Source: Verrucomicrobiota bacterium (GTDB lineage: Bacteria; Verrucomicrobiota; Verrucomicrobiia; Limisphaerales; SXTU01). From it: a DNA stretch of 45,097 nucleotides. Position 1 is the stretch's first letter; each line of letters starts with the position of its first letter. The stretch lies in the NCBI GenBank assembly GCA_016235545.1, contig JACRKB010000256.1, positions 1 to 45,097 on the forward strand, in the 5' to 3' direction. Shown here piece by piece: positions 1 to 7,921 of this stretch. Both the position numbers and the translations under genes were made by a program. The notes beneath the pieces were generated by a model. The model did not search any database and was not told the DNA's origin. It was given only the letters and a program-made list of their open reading frames with translations.

Positions 1-2553
1 CGGCCCCGGCTGATATGGCAGCACACTGCGGCCTTCCACCGCACGGTTGCGGTCCAACAACCCGCTCGCCGCCAACGCCGTGTCGCGAATGAACTCCGCA
101 GGCAGGCGGAAACGTGGGCCGCGGGCGAGGAAGCGATTTTCGGGATCGGCGGTTGAAGGGTTGAAGGGTTGAAGGGTTGAAGAGATGAAGAGACTTACGA
201 CCTGTCCCCCTTCAACGTTCTCACTCTTCAACGCTTTAACCGCCGTGAACGCGGACGCCTGCCGATAGGTCGCACTCGTCACGATGAGCCGCAGCATCCC
301 CTTCACATCCCATCCACTGTCCATGAACCGCACCGCAAGCCAGTCCAGCAGCTCCGGGTGCGTGGGAGGCTCGCCTTGCGCTCCGAAGTCCTCCGCAGTC
401 TTCACGATGCCGGTGCCGAATATCATCTGCCAGAAACGGTTCACCGTGACACGCGCGGGCAGCGGATTTTCCCGCGCCACCAGCCAACGGGCGAGCGCCA
501 GCCGGTTCGGCGCCACTTCCGGCGGCAGGCTCCCCAACACAGCCGGCACAGCCGCCGCGACCCGCTCGCCCCGTCGCCGGAAATCCCCGCGCATCAGGAT
601 GTGCGTCGGCACGCGGTTCGTCCCCTCTGCCATGATGCGCAGGCGCGACGTGCCTTCAGCCGCCACTTTCAATCGCGCCTGCGCCTCCTCCGAGGCCAGC
701 AGCGCCACGTCCAGCTCGGGAAAATGCAGGTCACGAAACGTCCGCCGCACTGCGGACAGGTCGTTGGTCGCACGGCGATCCGCCGGGATGGTGAACACCT
801 CCTGCTTGAACTTCTCCAGCCGGCTGCGATGCGCCGAGGACTCGCTGGCTTCGAAGACAACTTCCACCGCGCCGCCGGTCGGCGTCACGCGGACCAGCAA
901 ACGGTGCCGGCCCGGAGGCACGCGCACATTGAACAGCCGCACGGGCCCGGCGGATTCAGGCTCCCGCCCGCTGACATGAACGAGCCGCTCGTCGAGCCAC
1001 ACCCGGGCCGTCGCGTTCGTGCTCAGCCGGCAGCGCAACAGGGAGCTGACCGTCGTCGCCACGTCACGCTGCAAGCTAATCGGGCCGCTGCCCGCCGGCA
1101 GTTGGACCGCATTCGCCCCCGTGCCGGGCAGGCTCTCCCACTTGAACAACTTGGACGCAGCACGATCTCCGAGCACCTGCGCGCACTCAGGCGGCAGCAG
1201 CTCCTCCGCTCCCCGCACATCCGCCGGGAATGGCCCGGCCCGATGCCAGTCGCCGAAGCGGGGCGGCTCGATCTTGGTGTCGCGCACGCGCTGTTCCCAG
1301 GCCGCCTGCACGCGATCCCAGTCGGCTCGCGGCTCGTAATACAACTTCAGCAACAACTCCCTGCAGCGCGTCTGCTCCAGCTCGGCGGCCTTCAGAGTCG
1401 CTTCCCTGCTGGGCGGCACGATGCGCAGAATCGGCTCGGCGGCAGCGCCGTTCGCCAGCGGGTTGCCCGGCAGCTGGTCGAAGAACGCAAACATCCGGTA
1501 ATAGTCGCGCGCGGTGATCGGATCGTATTTGTGATCGTGGCATTCGGCGCACGCCAGGGACAGGCCCAGCCAGACAGTCGCCGTCGTGCCCACCCGCTCG
1601 GCGGCGTAGCGCACGCGATACTCCTCCGCGTCCGCGCCGTTCTCCGAGGTCGTCGGGCCGTTGCGGTGAAATGCCGTGGCAACGATCTGCTCGCGCGTGG
1701 CCTGCGGCAACAAGTCGCCCGCGAGCTGCTCGATGGTGAACTGGTCAAAGGAGAGGTTGCGGTTGAACGCCGCAATCACGTAGTCACGGTAGCCGTGCAT
1801 CTCGCGGAGGAAGTCATCATGAAACCCGTCCGAGTCCGCGTAGCGCGCCAGGTCAAGCCAGTGCTGCGCCATCCGCTCTCCGAAATGCTTCGACGCCAGC
1901 AGCCGCTCCACCACCCGCTCGTAAGCCTGCGGCGAAACATCAGCGAGAAACGCATCCACCTCCTGCGGAGTCGGCGGCAGTCCGATGAGATCGTAACTCA
2001 GCCGGCGAATCAGCGTGACCCGGTCCGCCTCCGGCGCAGGCCGCCAGCCGCGTTGCTCCAAGGCGGCGAGGATGAAGCGGTCCAGATCGCTCCGCGGCCA
2101 CGCGGCCAGCTTCACGGCGGGAACCGGGGACAACTGCGGCGGCGTGAACGCCCAGCCCGGCGACCAGTTCGCGCCCTGCTCGATCCAGCGGCGGAGCAAC
2201 GCTACCTGCGGGGCGGCGAGATGCTTGCCGGTCTTGGGTGGCGGCATGAGTTCACCTTTGTCCGCAGCGGTGATGCGCTTGAGCAACTCACTCGCGTCCG
2301 GTTGGCCGGGGACGACCGCGGCTGCGCCGGACTTGCCGGAACCAAACAGCCCCTCGCGCGTGTCGAGGCGCAAGCCAGCCTTGCGCTTTCCACCATCCGG
2401 ACCGTGGCAGGCAAAGCAGTGTTCGGAAAGAATGGGCCGGATGTCGCGGTCGAAATGGATGGTTCCCCCGTCCCGCTGCGCCGCCCTCGCGCTGCCGCCA
2501 AGCGACAATGCCGCGCAGAAAAAAAGGCAGAGATGACCAGTGGAGCGATTCAC
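1..2553 (-). CDS. PSCyt1-DUF1549-DUF1553 c-type cytochrome-like protein, 3' part outside window
   Basis: An open frame of 851 codons runs from a GTG at 2553 off the left edge, so the C-terminus is missing. After a signal-peptide-like start (hydrophobic LCLFFCAALSLGGSARA) comes the planctomycete cytochrome C domain with HFDRDIRPILSEHCFACHG, where CFACH is a CXXCH haem site, followed by the usual RLDTREGLFGSG and LMPPPKTGKHL stretches. The DUF1549 part carries the second haem-like motif ACAECHDHKYDPIT (near 1510-1550). The DUF1553 part ends in the window with MLRLIVTSATYRQASA, then RFRLPAEFIRDTALAASG and LLDRNRAVEGRSVLPYQPGP. Family members are exported, large, and usually paired with DUF1501 genes, but no DUF1501 partner is visible here. 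Their biochemical role is not established; electron transfer linked to polymer breakdown is often suggested. A 30-codon palindromic insert sits at 151-240. The GTG start is inferred from the signal peptide. Confidence 0.88.
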   Translation of the reverse strand, partial: MNRSTGHLCLFFCAALSLGGSARAAQRDGGTIHFDRDIRPILSEHCFACHGPDGGKRKAGLRLDTREGLFGSGKSGAAAVVPGQPDASELLKRITAADKGELMPPPKTGKHLAAPQVALLRRWIEQGANWSPGWAFTPPQLSPVPAVKLAAWPRSDLDRFILAALEQRGWRPAPEADRVTLIRRLSYDLIGLPPTPQEVDAFLADVSPQAYERVVERLLASKHFGERMAQHWLDLARYADSDGFHDDFLREMHGYRDYVIAAFNRNLSFDQFTIEQLAGDLLPQATREQIVATAFHRNGPTTSENGADAEEYRVRYAAERVGTTATVWLGLSLACAECHDHKYDPITARDYYRMFAFFDQLPGNPLANGAAAEPILRIVPPSREATLKAAELEQTRCRELLLKLYYEPRADWDRVQAAWEQRVRDTKIEPPRFGDWHRAGPFPADVRGAEELLPPECAQVLGDRAASKLFKWESLPGTGANAVQLPAGSGPISLQRDVATTVSSLLRCRLSTNATARVWLDERLVHVSGREPESAGPVRLFNVRVPPGRHRLLVRVTPTGGAVEVVFEASESSAHRSRLEKFKQEVFTIPADRRATNDLSAVRRTFRDLHFPELDVALLASEEAQARLKVAAEGTSRLRIMAEGTNRVPTHILMRGDFRRRGERVAAAVPAVLGSLPPEVAPNRLALARWLVARENPLPARVTVNRFWQMIFGTGIVKTAEDFGAQGEPPTHPELLDWLAVRFMDSGWDVKGMLRLIVTSATYRQASAFTAVKALKSENVEGGQVVSLFISSTLQPFNPSTADPENRFLARGPRFRLPAEFIRDTALAASGLLDRNRAVEGRSVLPYQPGP
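151..240. repeat. Palindromic low-complexity insert inside the DUF1553 gene
   Basis: The left arm is a tandem GGTTGAAG-type repeat (about 151-195), and the right arm carries the complementary CTTCAAC units (about 206-240). The segment is 90 bases, exactly 30 codons, and keeps the minus-strand frame open. It lies between the conserved TYRQASAFTA and DPENRFLARGPRFR blocks of the DUF1553 domain, where family members normally have only a few residues. Confidence 0.75.
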
Positions 2554-2733
2554 GGTTCTGACAGGCAACAGCCTGCTCTGACGCTAGCGGGCGGCATACC
2601 CTGCCGCAAGCGAGGTGGTTCAGTTGTTGCCCGCAAATCACGCGGATGACGCGGATGCCAAAATCATTTTTTCTCCTGGCCCTTCGCAGGCGTGGCCAGG
2701 GCCGGGGTGGGCACGGGGCTCAGACAGGTTCAC

Positions 2734-2922
2734 GCTTCAACCCAGATTCCGCAGTTGAACCTCACGCAAAAGGCGCAAAAAACGCAAAGGAAAGGACTTT
2801 TGAAACTGCGGCCTCTCACCCGTTGGATGAAAACTGCCGGCACCTGCATTTGGAGAAATTGCCCTTCGGCGTTGCGTCCTTCGCGTCCTTTGAGTGAACC
2901 AATTGCGGCTTTTAGGTTCAAC
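2734..2922. repeat. Long imperfect inverted repeat in the 2554-3070 gap
   Basis: The gap 2554-3070 holds no gene I can support. Its central part is an imperfect palindrome: the left arm (about 2736-2795, TTCAACCCAGATTCCGCAG followed by CACGCAAAAGGCGCAAA) pairs with the right arm (about 2866-2922, TTGCGTCCTTCGCGTCC followed by AATTGCGGCTTTTAGG), roughly 70 percent by eye, around a loop of about 70 bases. The rest of the gap (2923-3070) shows nothing recognisable. Confidence 0.7.
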
Positions 2923-3070
2923 GGGTATCGGCCTTGAGGCGGTGGGGTTTGGCCGGGCGGCCTTGCGCGTGAGGAGGCCAGATCATTTCTGGCTGAACTG
3001 CCAATTCCACGCGGCTGGCGAAATTGTCACCGACCAGTTCGCGCCCGGCTTCGGAGTTCGGGCTGTGAAT

Positions 3071-4111
3071 TCACTGCGCCACGACGACTTTCAATGAGTC
3101 GGGCTGCGGTTTGGCTGCGAGGGCGACGGCGGCAGCGGTCTCGGCCAGCGGGAAGGTGTGCGTGACGAGGGGGCGCACATCGAATTGGCGGGAAAAGACA
3201 AGACGTGCCACCGCGGGCTGGAGGGTAAGGTCGGCGGAGTAGCTGCCGAGCAGGTCTTTCTCGTCCACACAGACGCATGAGAGATCAACGGGGGCAATGG
3301 AGCCCCGTTTGGTGTGTGCGAAGAGGAGCACCTGGCCAGCGCCTCGCACGAGGGCGAGTGCCTGCTCCACGGCGGCGTCCACGGGGACAGCGATGATGGC
3401 GGCATCGAGGCTGCGTCCACGCGTGCGGCGGCGGAGCTGCTCGGGCAGGTCCGGCGCGTCCGCGCGCAGGGAGTGAGCGGCTCCGAAGTGGCGGGCCAAT
3501 TTGAGGCGCGCATCAAGGAGGTCGGTGGCGATCACTTTCAGGCCGCGCAGCGCGAGGAGCTTGGTGAACATCAGGCCAATCGGCCCCTGCCCTGCCACGA
3601 GCACGGAGTCTCCGGGCAGCACGGCGAGGCGGTTGACGCCTTTGAGGACGGTGTTGACTGGCTCCAGCAGCGCGCCCTCGACGAAGGAATTCTTCGCCGG
3701 AATCTTCACAACTCCGGGGAGGCAGAATGACATGACGCGCACATACTCCGCGTAGCCGCCGCCCGACGGCTCGAAACCGGCGGTGATGCCGGTGCGCTTG
3801 TATTGCGGGCATTGGGCGAAGGCGCGGTGGCGGCAGGCATGGCAATCCATGCAGGGCACATGATGGTGGAGGGCCACGCGGTCGCCGAGGCGGAAGGCGC
3901 GCACGCGTGCGCCGAGCTTGACGATGGTGCCGGCGGTCTCGTGGCCGAAGATGCGCGGCGGGGCGAGGGTGTCGTGCTGAATTTTTTTGATGTCGGTGGG
4001 GCAGACACCGCACACGGCCACACGCACCAGCATTTCGTTCGCACCGATGTGCGGCACGGGGACGGTCTCGACGCGAAGGTCGTTGGCGCCGCGATAGACG
4101 ACGGCGCGCAT
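3071..4111 (-). CDS. Zinc-dependent medium-chain alcohol/polyol dehydrogenase-like protein
   Basis: This is a 346-residue protein of the GroES-like zinc dehydrogenase family, which oxidises alcohols or polyols with NAD(P). Visible signs are the catalytic-zinc region CGVCPTDIKK and GHETAG, the structural-zinc cysteine cluster CMDCHACRHRAFAQC, an ALLEPVNTVLKG stretch, and a Rossmann glycine motif GQGPIG followed by an acidic residue in ATDLLDAR, which suggests NAD preference. The length is normal. I chose ATG 4111 (MRAVVYRG), where the family domain starts; a GTG at 4135 would add eight residues. The substrate cannot be told: sorbitol- and threonine-dehydrogenase-like members look alike at this level. 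It stands alone, flanked by palindromic spacers. Confidence 0.88.
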   Translation of the reverse strand: MRAVVYRGANDLRVETVPVPHIGANEMLVRVAVCGVCPTDIKKIQHDTLAPPRIFGHETAGTIVKLGARVRAFRLGDRVALHHHVPCMDCHACRHRAFAQCPQYKRTGITAGFEPSGGGYAEYVRVMSFCLPGVVKIPAKNSFVEGALLEPVNTVLKGVNRLAVLPGDSVLVAGQGPIGLMFTKLLALRGLKVIATDLLDARLKLARHFGAAHSLRADAPDLPEQLRRRTRGRSLDAAIIAVPVDAAVEQALALVRGAGQVLLFAHTKRGSIAPVDLSCVCVDEKDLLGSYSADLTLQPAVARLVFSRQFDVRPLVTHTFPLAETAAAVALAAKPQPDSLKVVVAQ

Positions 4112-4222
4112 GGTTTTTGGAATCGTCGTCAACACGGCGGAAGTTGTAGGGAAAAACCCACTTGGCGCAAAGGCGCAAAGACGCGGAGGGGCAAGGGAGA
4201 AAGGAGAGGGACTCCACTCAAC

Positions 4223-4444
4223 GGGCGCAAATCAGCTTTTGACCACAATGCAAAATCTCGTTTGGTGCCCGGATTCAGCCGAGTGAAGGCGGGTAGTGCA
4301 AGGACAAGCCGTGACAACGGATTGCCCGAGGGTGGCTATGCGGTTTGCAAAGGCCCTTGAAACGGGTGGGCAATGTGCTCCTTGCCCGGACGCCCGGCTG
4401 AAGCCGGATGCGAATGAGAGGAGTTCAAATCCTGATTTGCGCCC
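4223..4444. repeat. MITE-like element, copy 1 (13-base terminal inverted repeats)
   Basis: The element begins GGGCGCAAATCAG (4223-4235) and ends CTGATTTGCGCCC (4432-4444), a perfect 13-base terminal inverted repeat. Inside are shorter palindromes around CGGCTGAAGCCGG. The whole 222-base segment aligns with the reverse complement of 39608-39830. No coding capacity is visible. The rest of the gap 4112-4549 contains one arm-like purine-rich stretch near 4158-4210 (GCGCAAAGGCGCAAAG) and nothing else recognisable. A target-site duplication is not clear here. Confidence 0.8.
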
Positions 4445-4549
4445 CACGCAAGGCCCTGTGCCACTCCGTCAATGCGCGGGACTCAGTGGAGAGCCATCGC
4501 TTGATCCTTGCGACCCTGCGTCATTGCCCTTGGCGCTGAATCGGCCTGC

Positions 4550-5302
4550 TCAGAGAAAGCGTTCCGCCCAGTCGGGCGTGCAGGGTTTGCCTGCGATGAA
4601 GTCGGCGAACCACGGCTCCGGGTCGGCCAGAAAGGCCCAGTCGCGTCCGCGCCAGGAGAAGCGCAGCGCCGTGGCGTGCAATGCCTGACAGGGCAGGATG
4701 AGGCGGGCTCGCTGGGCTGCGGTCAGTTGGCGAAGGACGAAATCGAGGTAGAGATGCTCGTCGCCGCCGTAGAGTTTGTCGCCGACGAGCGGATGGCCGA
4801 GGTGCTGAAGGTGGATGCGGATTTGGTGTTTGCGCCCGGTGTGAGGACGGACTTGCAGGAGAGTGAAGTCTCCTTCCTGGCGGGTGAAGCGCTGTTGCAC
4901 GTTGAACTCCGTCAGCGCCGAAGCCCCGTCGGGACGCACACAGTCCTTGATGGAGATGATGGCCTGCTCGTCCTTGCCGAGTGCGGCTTCGCAGACGGCG
5001 GTGTCGGAAGCAAAGTGGCCGTGCGCGATGGCGAGGTATTCCTTTTCCACCTGGCGCTGGGCGAAAAGTTTCTTGAGCGCGGCGTCGGCCTCCGGGCTTT
5101 TGGCAATGAGGATGACACCGCTGGTCTCGCGGTCGAGGCGGTTGACGAGATGGGAAGAGACGGCGTCGCCGACGTGAAGGCGCACGCGGCTGATGAGGCT
5201 GGAATAAACGTCGCCCTTGGTGGGATGGCAGACCAGGCCGGCGGGCTTGTTGATGGCCAGCAGGTCGGCGTCTTCGTGGAGGATGTCAAACAGTTCGGCC
5301 AC
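4550..5302 (-). CDS. RluA-family RNA pseudouridine synthase
   Basis: The protein isomerises uridine to pseudouridine in rRNA or tRNA. The family signature is clear: LLAINKPAGLVCHP near the N-terminus, NRLDRETSGVILIAKS with the catalytic Asp, EKEYLAIAHG, then RPHTGRKHQIRIHLQHLGHPL and GDKLYGG. The target position (RluA, RluC, RluD or TruC type) cannot be assigned. There is no N-terminal S4 domain. The frame is open upstream to 5575, but those extra residues are a translation of the palindromic repeat at 5345-5510, so I place the start at GTG 5302 (VAELFDILHEDADLL); TTG 5308 is an equal alternative. A 10-base direct duplication, CTGACCAGCA twice, lies at 5321-5340 just upstream. Confidence 0.87.
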   Translation of the reverse strand: MAELFDILHEDADLLAINKPAGLVCHPTKGDVYSSLISRVRLHVGDAVSSHLVNRLDRETSGVILIAKSPEADAALKKLFAQRQVEKEYLAIAHGHFASDTAVCEAALGKDEQAIISIKDCVRPDGASALTEFNVQQRFTRQEGDFTLLQVRPHTGRKHQIRIHLQHLGHPLVGDKLYGGDEHLYLDFVLRQLTAAQRARLILPCQALHATALRFSWRGRDWAFLADPEPWFADFIAGKPCTPDWAERFL

Positions 5303-5344
5303 CGCCAAAGTCTTGAACCACTGACCAGCACTGACCAGCACAAA

Positions 5345-5510
5345 TCCCGAACTCCGAAGTTCAGCCGCGAAAGGTCGCAAAGAGCACAAAGGAGCCGAGT
5401 CTGGGATGACTGGAGCTGGGACTGTTTCTAACCGCCCCGTTCTCCTGCCAGAAACTTGCTTTGCGCTCTTTGCGCCCTTTCGCGGCCATTCCATTTCGGA
5501 GTTCGGGCTA
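5345..5510. repeat. Palindromic element, CCGAACTCCGAA family, copy 1
   Basis: The left arm CCCGAACTCCGAAGTTCAGC continuing into CGCGAAAGGTCGCAAAG (about 5346-5393) pairs with the right arm about 5459-5510 (TTTGCGCCCTTTCGCGGCC then TTTCGGAGTTCGGGC). The loop includes CGTTCTCCTGCCAGAAAC. A copy with the same loop lies at 14527-14695, and an inverted copy with a diverged loop at 34970-35130. It sits between the divergent pseudouridine synthase and DUF6580 genes. Confidence 0.78.
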
Positions 5511-5583
5511 ATCCGAGGCACGGCATGACACGGGGCGCACTTTGCACTTTGAACCCAAGCCCGCCGCCGTATCATGCGCCGCT

Positions 5584-6180
5584 GTGAAAAGAACCATTCT
5601 CCTTCCCGCGCTGCTGCTGGGGACGTTCGCTCTGACCCGATGGCCGGGGGTGATGCCTTTGAACTTCAGCCTCGGATATGGACTGGTGTTTTGCGCGGGG
5701 GCGTTTCCGCTACGGCTGCCCTGGTGGGCGGTGTTTGGCACGCTGGTCGGGACGGACATCGGGTTGAACGTGCTCTACTACAATGAGCCGCCCCTGGCTG
5801 ACTACCACCTGGTGAACTACCTTGGGTTCGGCGTGCTCTATCTGCTGGGACGCCTCTTCTCCCGGCGCGCTTCCGTGCTCAAACACATCGCCGGCAGCCT
5901 GCTTGGCGCGATTCTCTTCTACCTCATCACGAACACCGGCGCATGGCTGGAAAACCCGGCTTACTCCAAGTCGATCGCCGAATGGTTCCGCGCTCTGACC
6001 ACCGGCACCAACGGCTGGCCGGAGACGTGGACTTTCTTCCGCAACACGCTGCTGAGCAGCGGGCTTTTCGCCGGCCTCATCAGCGCCGCGCTGCAGGCGA
6101 GCGAATCAAAAGAGCCGGAAACTGAGGAGGAAACAGAACCGGATCCCGCCCCGGAAACCGCGCCCGAGGAAGCCAAGTAG
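5584..6180 (+). CDS. DUF6580-like small integral membrane protein
   Basis: A 198-residue protein with about five hydrophobic segments: LLPALLLGTFALTRWPGV at the start, YGLVFCAGAFPLRLPWWAVF, the VNYLGFGVLYLLG segment, ILFYLITNTGAWL and LLSSGLFAGLISAAL. The pattern of an N-terminal RWPG-MPLNFS motif, a mid-protein TDIGLNVLYY segment and TNTGAWL matches the DUF6580 (putative transporter) family as I recall it, whose function is unknown. The C-terminus is a strongly acidic Glu/Pro tail (EPETEEETEPDPAPE), probably cytoplasmic and disordered. The GTG at 5584 gives the expected family N-terminus; a TTG at 5542 is possible but adds unlikely residues. The acetyltransferase gene starts 25 bases after its stop, so the two are probably cotranscribed. 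Confidence 0.75.
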   Translation: MKRTILLPALLLGTFALTRWPGVMPLNFSLGYGLVFCAGAFPLRLPWWAVFGTLVGTDIGLNVLYYNEPPLADYHLVNYLGFGVLYLLGRLFSRRASVLKHIAGSLLGAILFYLITNTGAWLENPAYSKSIAEWFRALTTGTNGWPETWTFFRNTLLSSGLFAGLISAALQASESKEPETEEETEPDPAPETAPEEAK

Positions 6181-6205
6181 CCGCGCTGCCAAGCGCGCCG
6201 CCGCC

Positions 6206-6706
6206 ATGATCATCCGCCCCGCCATCCGCACGGACTGCCCGGGCATCCTCGCCATCTACAACGACGCAGTGCTGACCACGACGGCCACCTACGACTACGA
6301 GCCGCGCACGCTGGCTCAACGGCAGGCATGGTTCGATGAGCACGCACGCGACGGCTACGCGATTTTCGTCGCAGAATGTGATGAGGGGCGAATCGTTGGC
6401 TGGAGCGCGCTAAATCCCTATCACGCCCGGCCCGGCTACCGCTTCACTTCGGAGAACTCGATCTACATCGCGGCAGAAGCACGCGGGAAAGGCATTGGAA
6501 AACTGCTGCTCGCGCCGTTGGTGGAAGCCGCGCGGACAAGGGGCCTGCACGCCATCATCGCGGCGATAGACGCTGCGAACGAAGCAAGCCTCCGGCTGCA
6601 CGCGGGGTTGGGCTTCGTTCAGGTGGGCCACTTCAAGCAAGTGGGCTACAAGTTCGACCGCTGGCTGGACGTGGTCTATATGGAGCGGCTGCTGGATCAG
6701 CCCTGA
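6206..6706 (+). CDS. GNAT N-acetyltransferase, phosphinothricin acetyltransferase-like
   Basis: A 166-residue single-domain GNAT protein that transfers acetyl from acetyl-CoA to an amine. It starts with IRPAIRTDCPGILAIYNDAV and has the pyrophosphate-binding loop IAAEARGKGIGKLLL. The C-terminal SLRLHAGLGF and HFKQVGYKFDRWLDVVYME stretches are characteristic of the phosphinothricin/methionine sulfoximine acetyltransferase (PAT/Bar, YncA) branch. The length is typical. Housekeeping members of this branch acetylate methionine sulfoximine or sulfone; real herbicide resistance cannot be inferred. The gene probably shares a transcript with the upstream membrane protein and converges on the barrel gene ending at 6803; the short gap between them holds no clear terminator. 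Confidence 0.9.
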   Translation: MIIRPAIRTDCPGILAIYNDAVLTTTATYDYEPRTLAQRQAWFDEHARDGYAIFVAECDEGRIVGWSALNPYHARPGYRFTSENSIYIAAEARGKGIGKLLLAPLVEAARTRGLHAIIAAIDAANEASLRLHAGLGFVQVGHFKQVGYKFDRWLDVVYMERLLDQP

Positions 6707-6802
6707 ACCTAATCCGGAGCGATGGACTGGAAGCGGGATGTGTCGCTCAATGACCGCGACCTCTCACGATTTCAACTGTTGGGGAAGACTTTCTGCCGGC
6801 GT

Positions 6803-7909
6803 TCAGAAAGCGTAGTTCAAGCCGGTGTTGACGCTCAGAATGCCGTCGAGCTGAAGGTTCGAGGTCTTGCCTTGCACGGAGGAGCGGGAGTTGCCGGCGT
6901 ATTGGTAGGCCAGGCCCAGCTCCCAGCTCCATGCCTCGCTCAGGGCCACATAGAGGTTGGCCTTCGCGGTCGCGCTGAAAAGCCAGTCATCGGCGGAGAC
7001 GCGACCGGAGCGCGTCGCAGTCAAGCCCGCCGGGGCGAGCGGATTGGGGGCCACCACAATCGTGTCGCTGAAGCTGTAAGTGGTGCTGGCATAGACGACG
7101 CCCAGCCCGCCGCCAAGCGTGAGAGAAACTCGGTCGTGCAGGGGGAACTCGATGAAGGGGCCGATGTTGAAACCGTAAAGGGAGCCATCGAGCTTGTTGA
7201 CGACGGAACCGGTGGCGGCGACCGGGGTGAGTGCCGAGCGTTCGGCCGGGACATCTGGGAGCAGTGGGCCTGCCGTGGCGAAGCTGCCCGAGTAAGGCGC
7301 AAGCGGGGGGAGGACGCCGCCGGGAAGGTATTTGTCTGTCGTGAGGCCCACCAGGCCAGCGAGTGTGCCGGAGTCGTTTTGCCCGAGTCTCATGTAGCCG
7401 AAGGAGACGAGGATGCCGATGTTCGCGCGGCGCTTCTCCGTGATGTGGAAGCGGCCGAGCACCTCCTCGTAGGCCAGCTCAAGTCCGGGAATCATCCGGT
7501 CCCGGCTGCCGCGAGTCGCGCCGTCTGCGAGGGAGCCGACAGTGTGGAAAGCGAGCGAGGGTGCGCCGGTGTTCGGCGCGGCGAGGGAGGCGTCGCTGGC
7601 GGTGAACTGGCTGTTGTTGTTGTAGCCCCAGTTCCAGGTAGTGCCGCCCGCATTGCCGCTGATGTCGCGGAAGACGAAGCCGTCCGCGTAGGTGCGGTTC
7701 ACGCCGGGGACGAGAGCGCCGGAGTTGTTCGCGGTGACGCTGGTGAAGTCGGTCTTGATGTTAAAATTGAAGGTCGCCTTAAGGGAAAAGCGGTTGCGCC
7801 TTCTGAGCATGGAGTCGTCCGTGGCCTCCACTGGAAAGTGTTGTTGCGCGACAGCGGTGCCGCCAACACAAGCCAAACTCATCGCCCCAAGCCAAAATTG
7901 GTTTTTCAT
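6803..7909 (-). CDS. Outer-membrane beta-barrel protein
   Basis: A 368-residue protein with a signal peptide (KNQFWLGAMSLACVGGTAVA, cleavage likely before QQHFP). The rest is rich in alternating hydrophobic/polar strands, such as RFSLKATFNFNIKTDF, RRANIGILVSFGYMRLG, VSLTLGGGLGVVYASTTYSF, FSATAKANLYVAL and WELGLAYQYAG, and it ends in aromatic Phe (NTGLNYAF), as expected for a Bam-inserted outer-membrane barrel. I do not recognise a specific family or substrate. Its ATG follows the stop of the giant delta-60/Ig gene by 12 bases, so the two are almost certainly one transcription unit. The barrel could be an anchor, a porin, or a partner in exporting or displaying the large protein; that link is inferred from position only. 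Confidence 0.8.
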   Translation of the reverse strand: MKNQFWLGAMSLACVGGTAVAQQHFPVEATDDSMLRRRNRFSLKATFNFNIKTDFTSVTANNSGALVPGVNRTYADGFVFRDISGNAGGTTWNWGYNNNSQFTASDASLAAPNTGAPSLAFHTVGSLADGATRGSRDRMIPGLELAYEEVLGRFHITEKRRANIGILVSFGYMRLGQNDSGTLAGLVGLTTDKYLPGGVLPPLAPYSGSFATAGPLLPDVPAERSALTPVAATGSVVNKLDGSLYGFNIGPFIEFPLHDRVSLTLGGGLGVVYASTTYSFSDTIVVAPNPLAPAGLTATRSGRVSADDWLFSATAKANLYVALSEAWSWELGLAYQYAGNSRSSVQGKTSNLQLDGILSVNTGLNYAF

Positions 7910-7921
7910 GTCTGTGAAAGT

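Noticed and set aside
358-2649. Long plus-strand open frame opposite the DUF1553 gene
   Set aside because: It has no family motifs, is Arg/Pro-rich, and is antisense to a frame with unmistakable cytochrome and DUF1553 motifs. High GC keeps such shadow frames open.
2923-3070. Possible small gene on the minus strand ahead of the dehydrogenase stop
   Set aside because: A short frame reads through (ELAVQPEMIWPPHAQGRP), but it has no start, ribosome-binding site or family, so it may be repeat-derived or a relic.
5303-5575. Upstream extension of the pseudouridine synthase
   Set aside because: The residues are a translation of the palindromic repeat at 5345-5510 and lie outside the RluA family domain.
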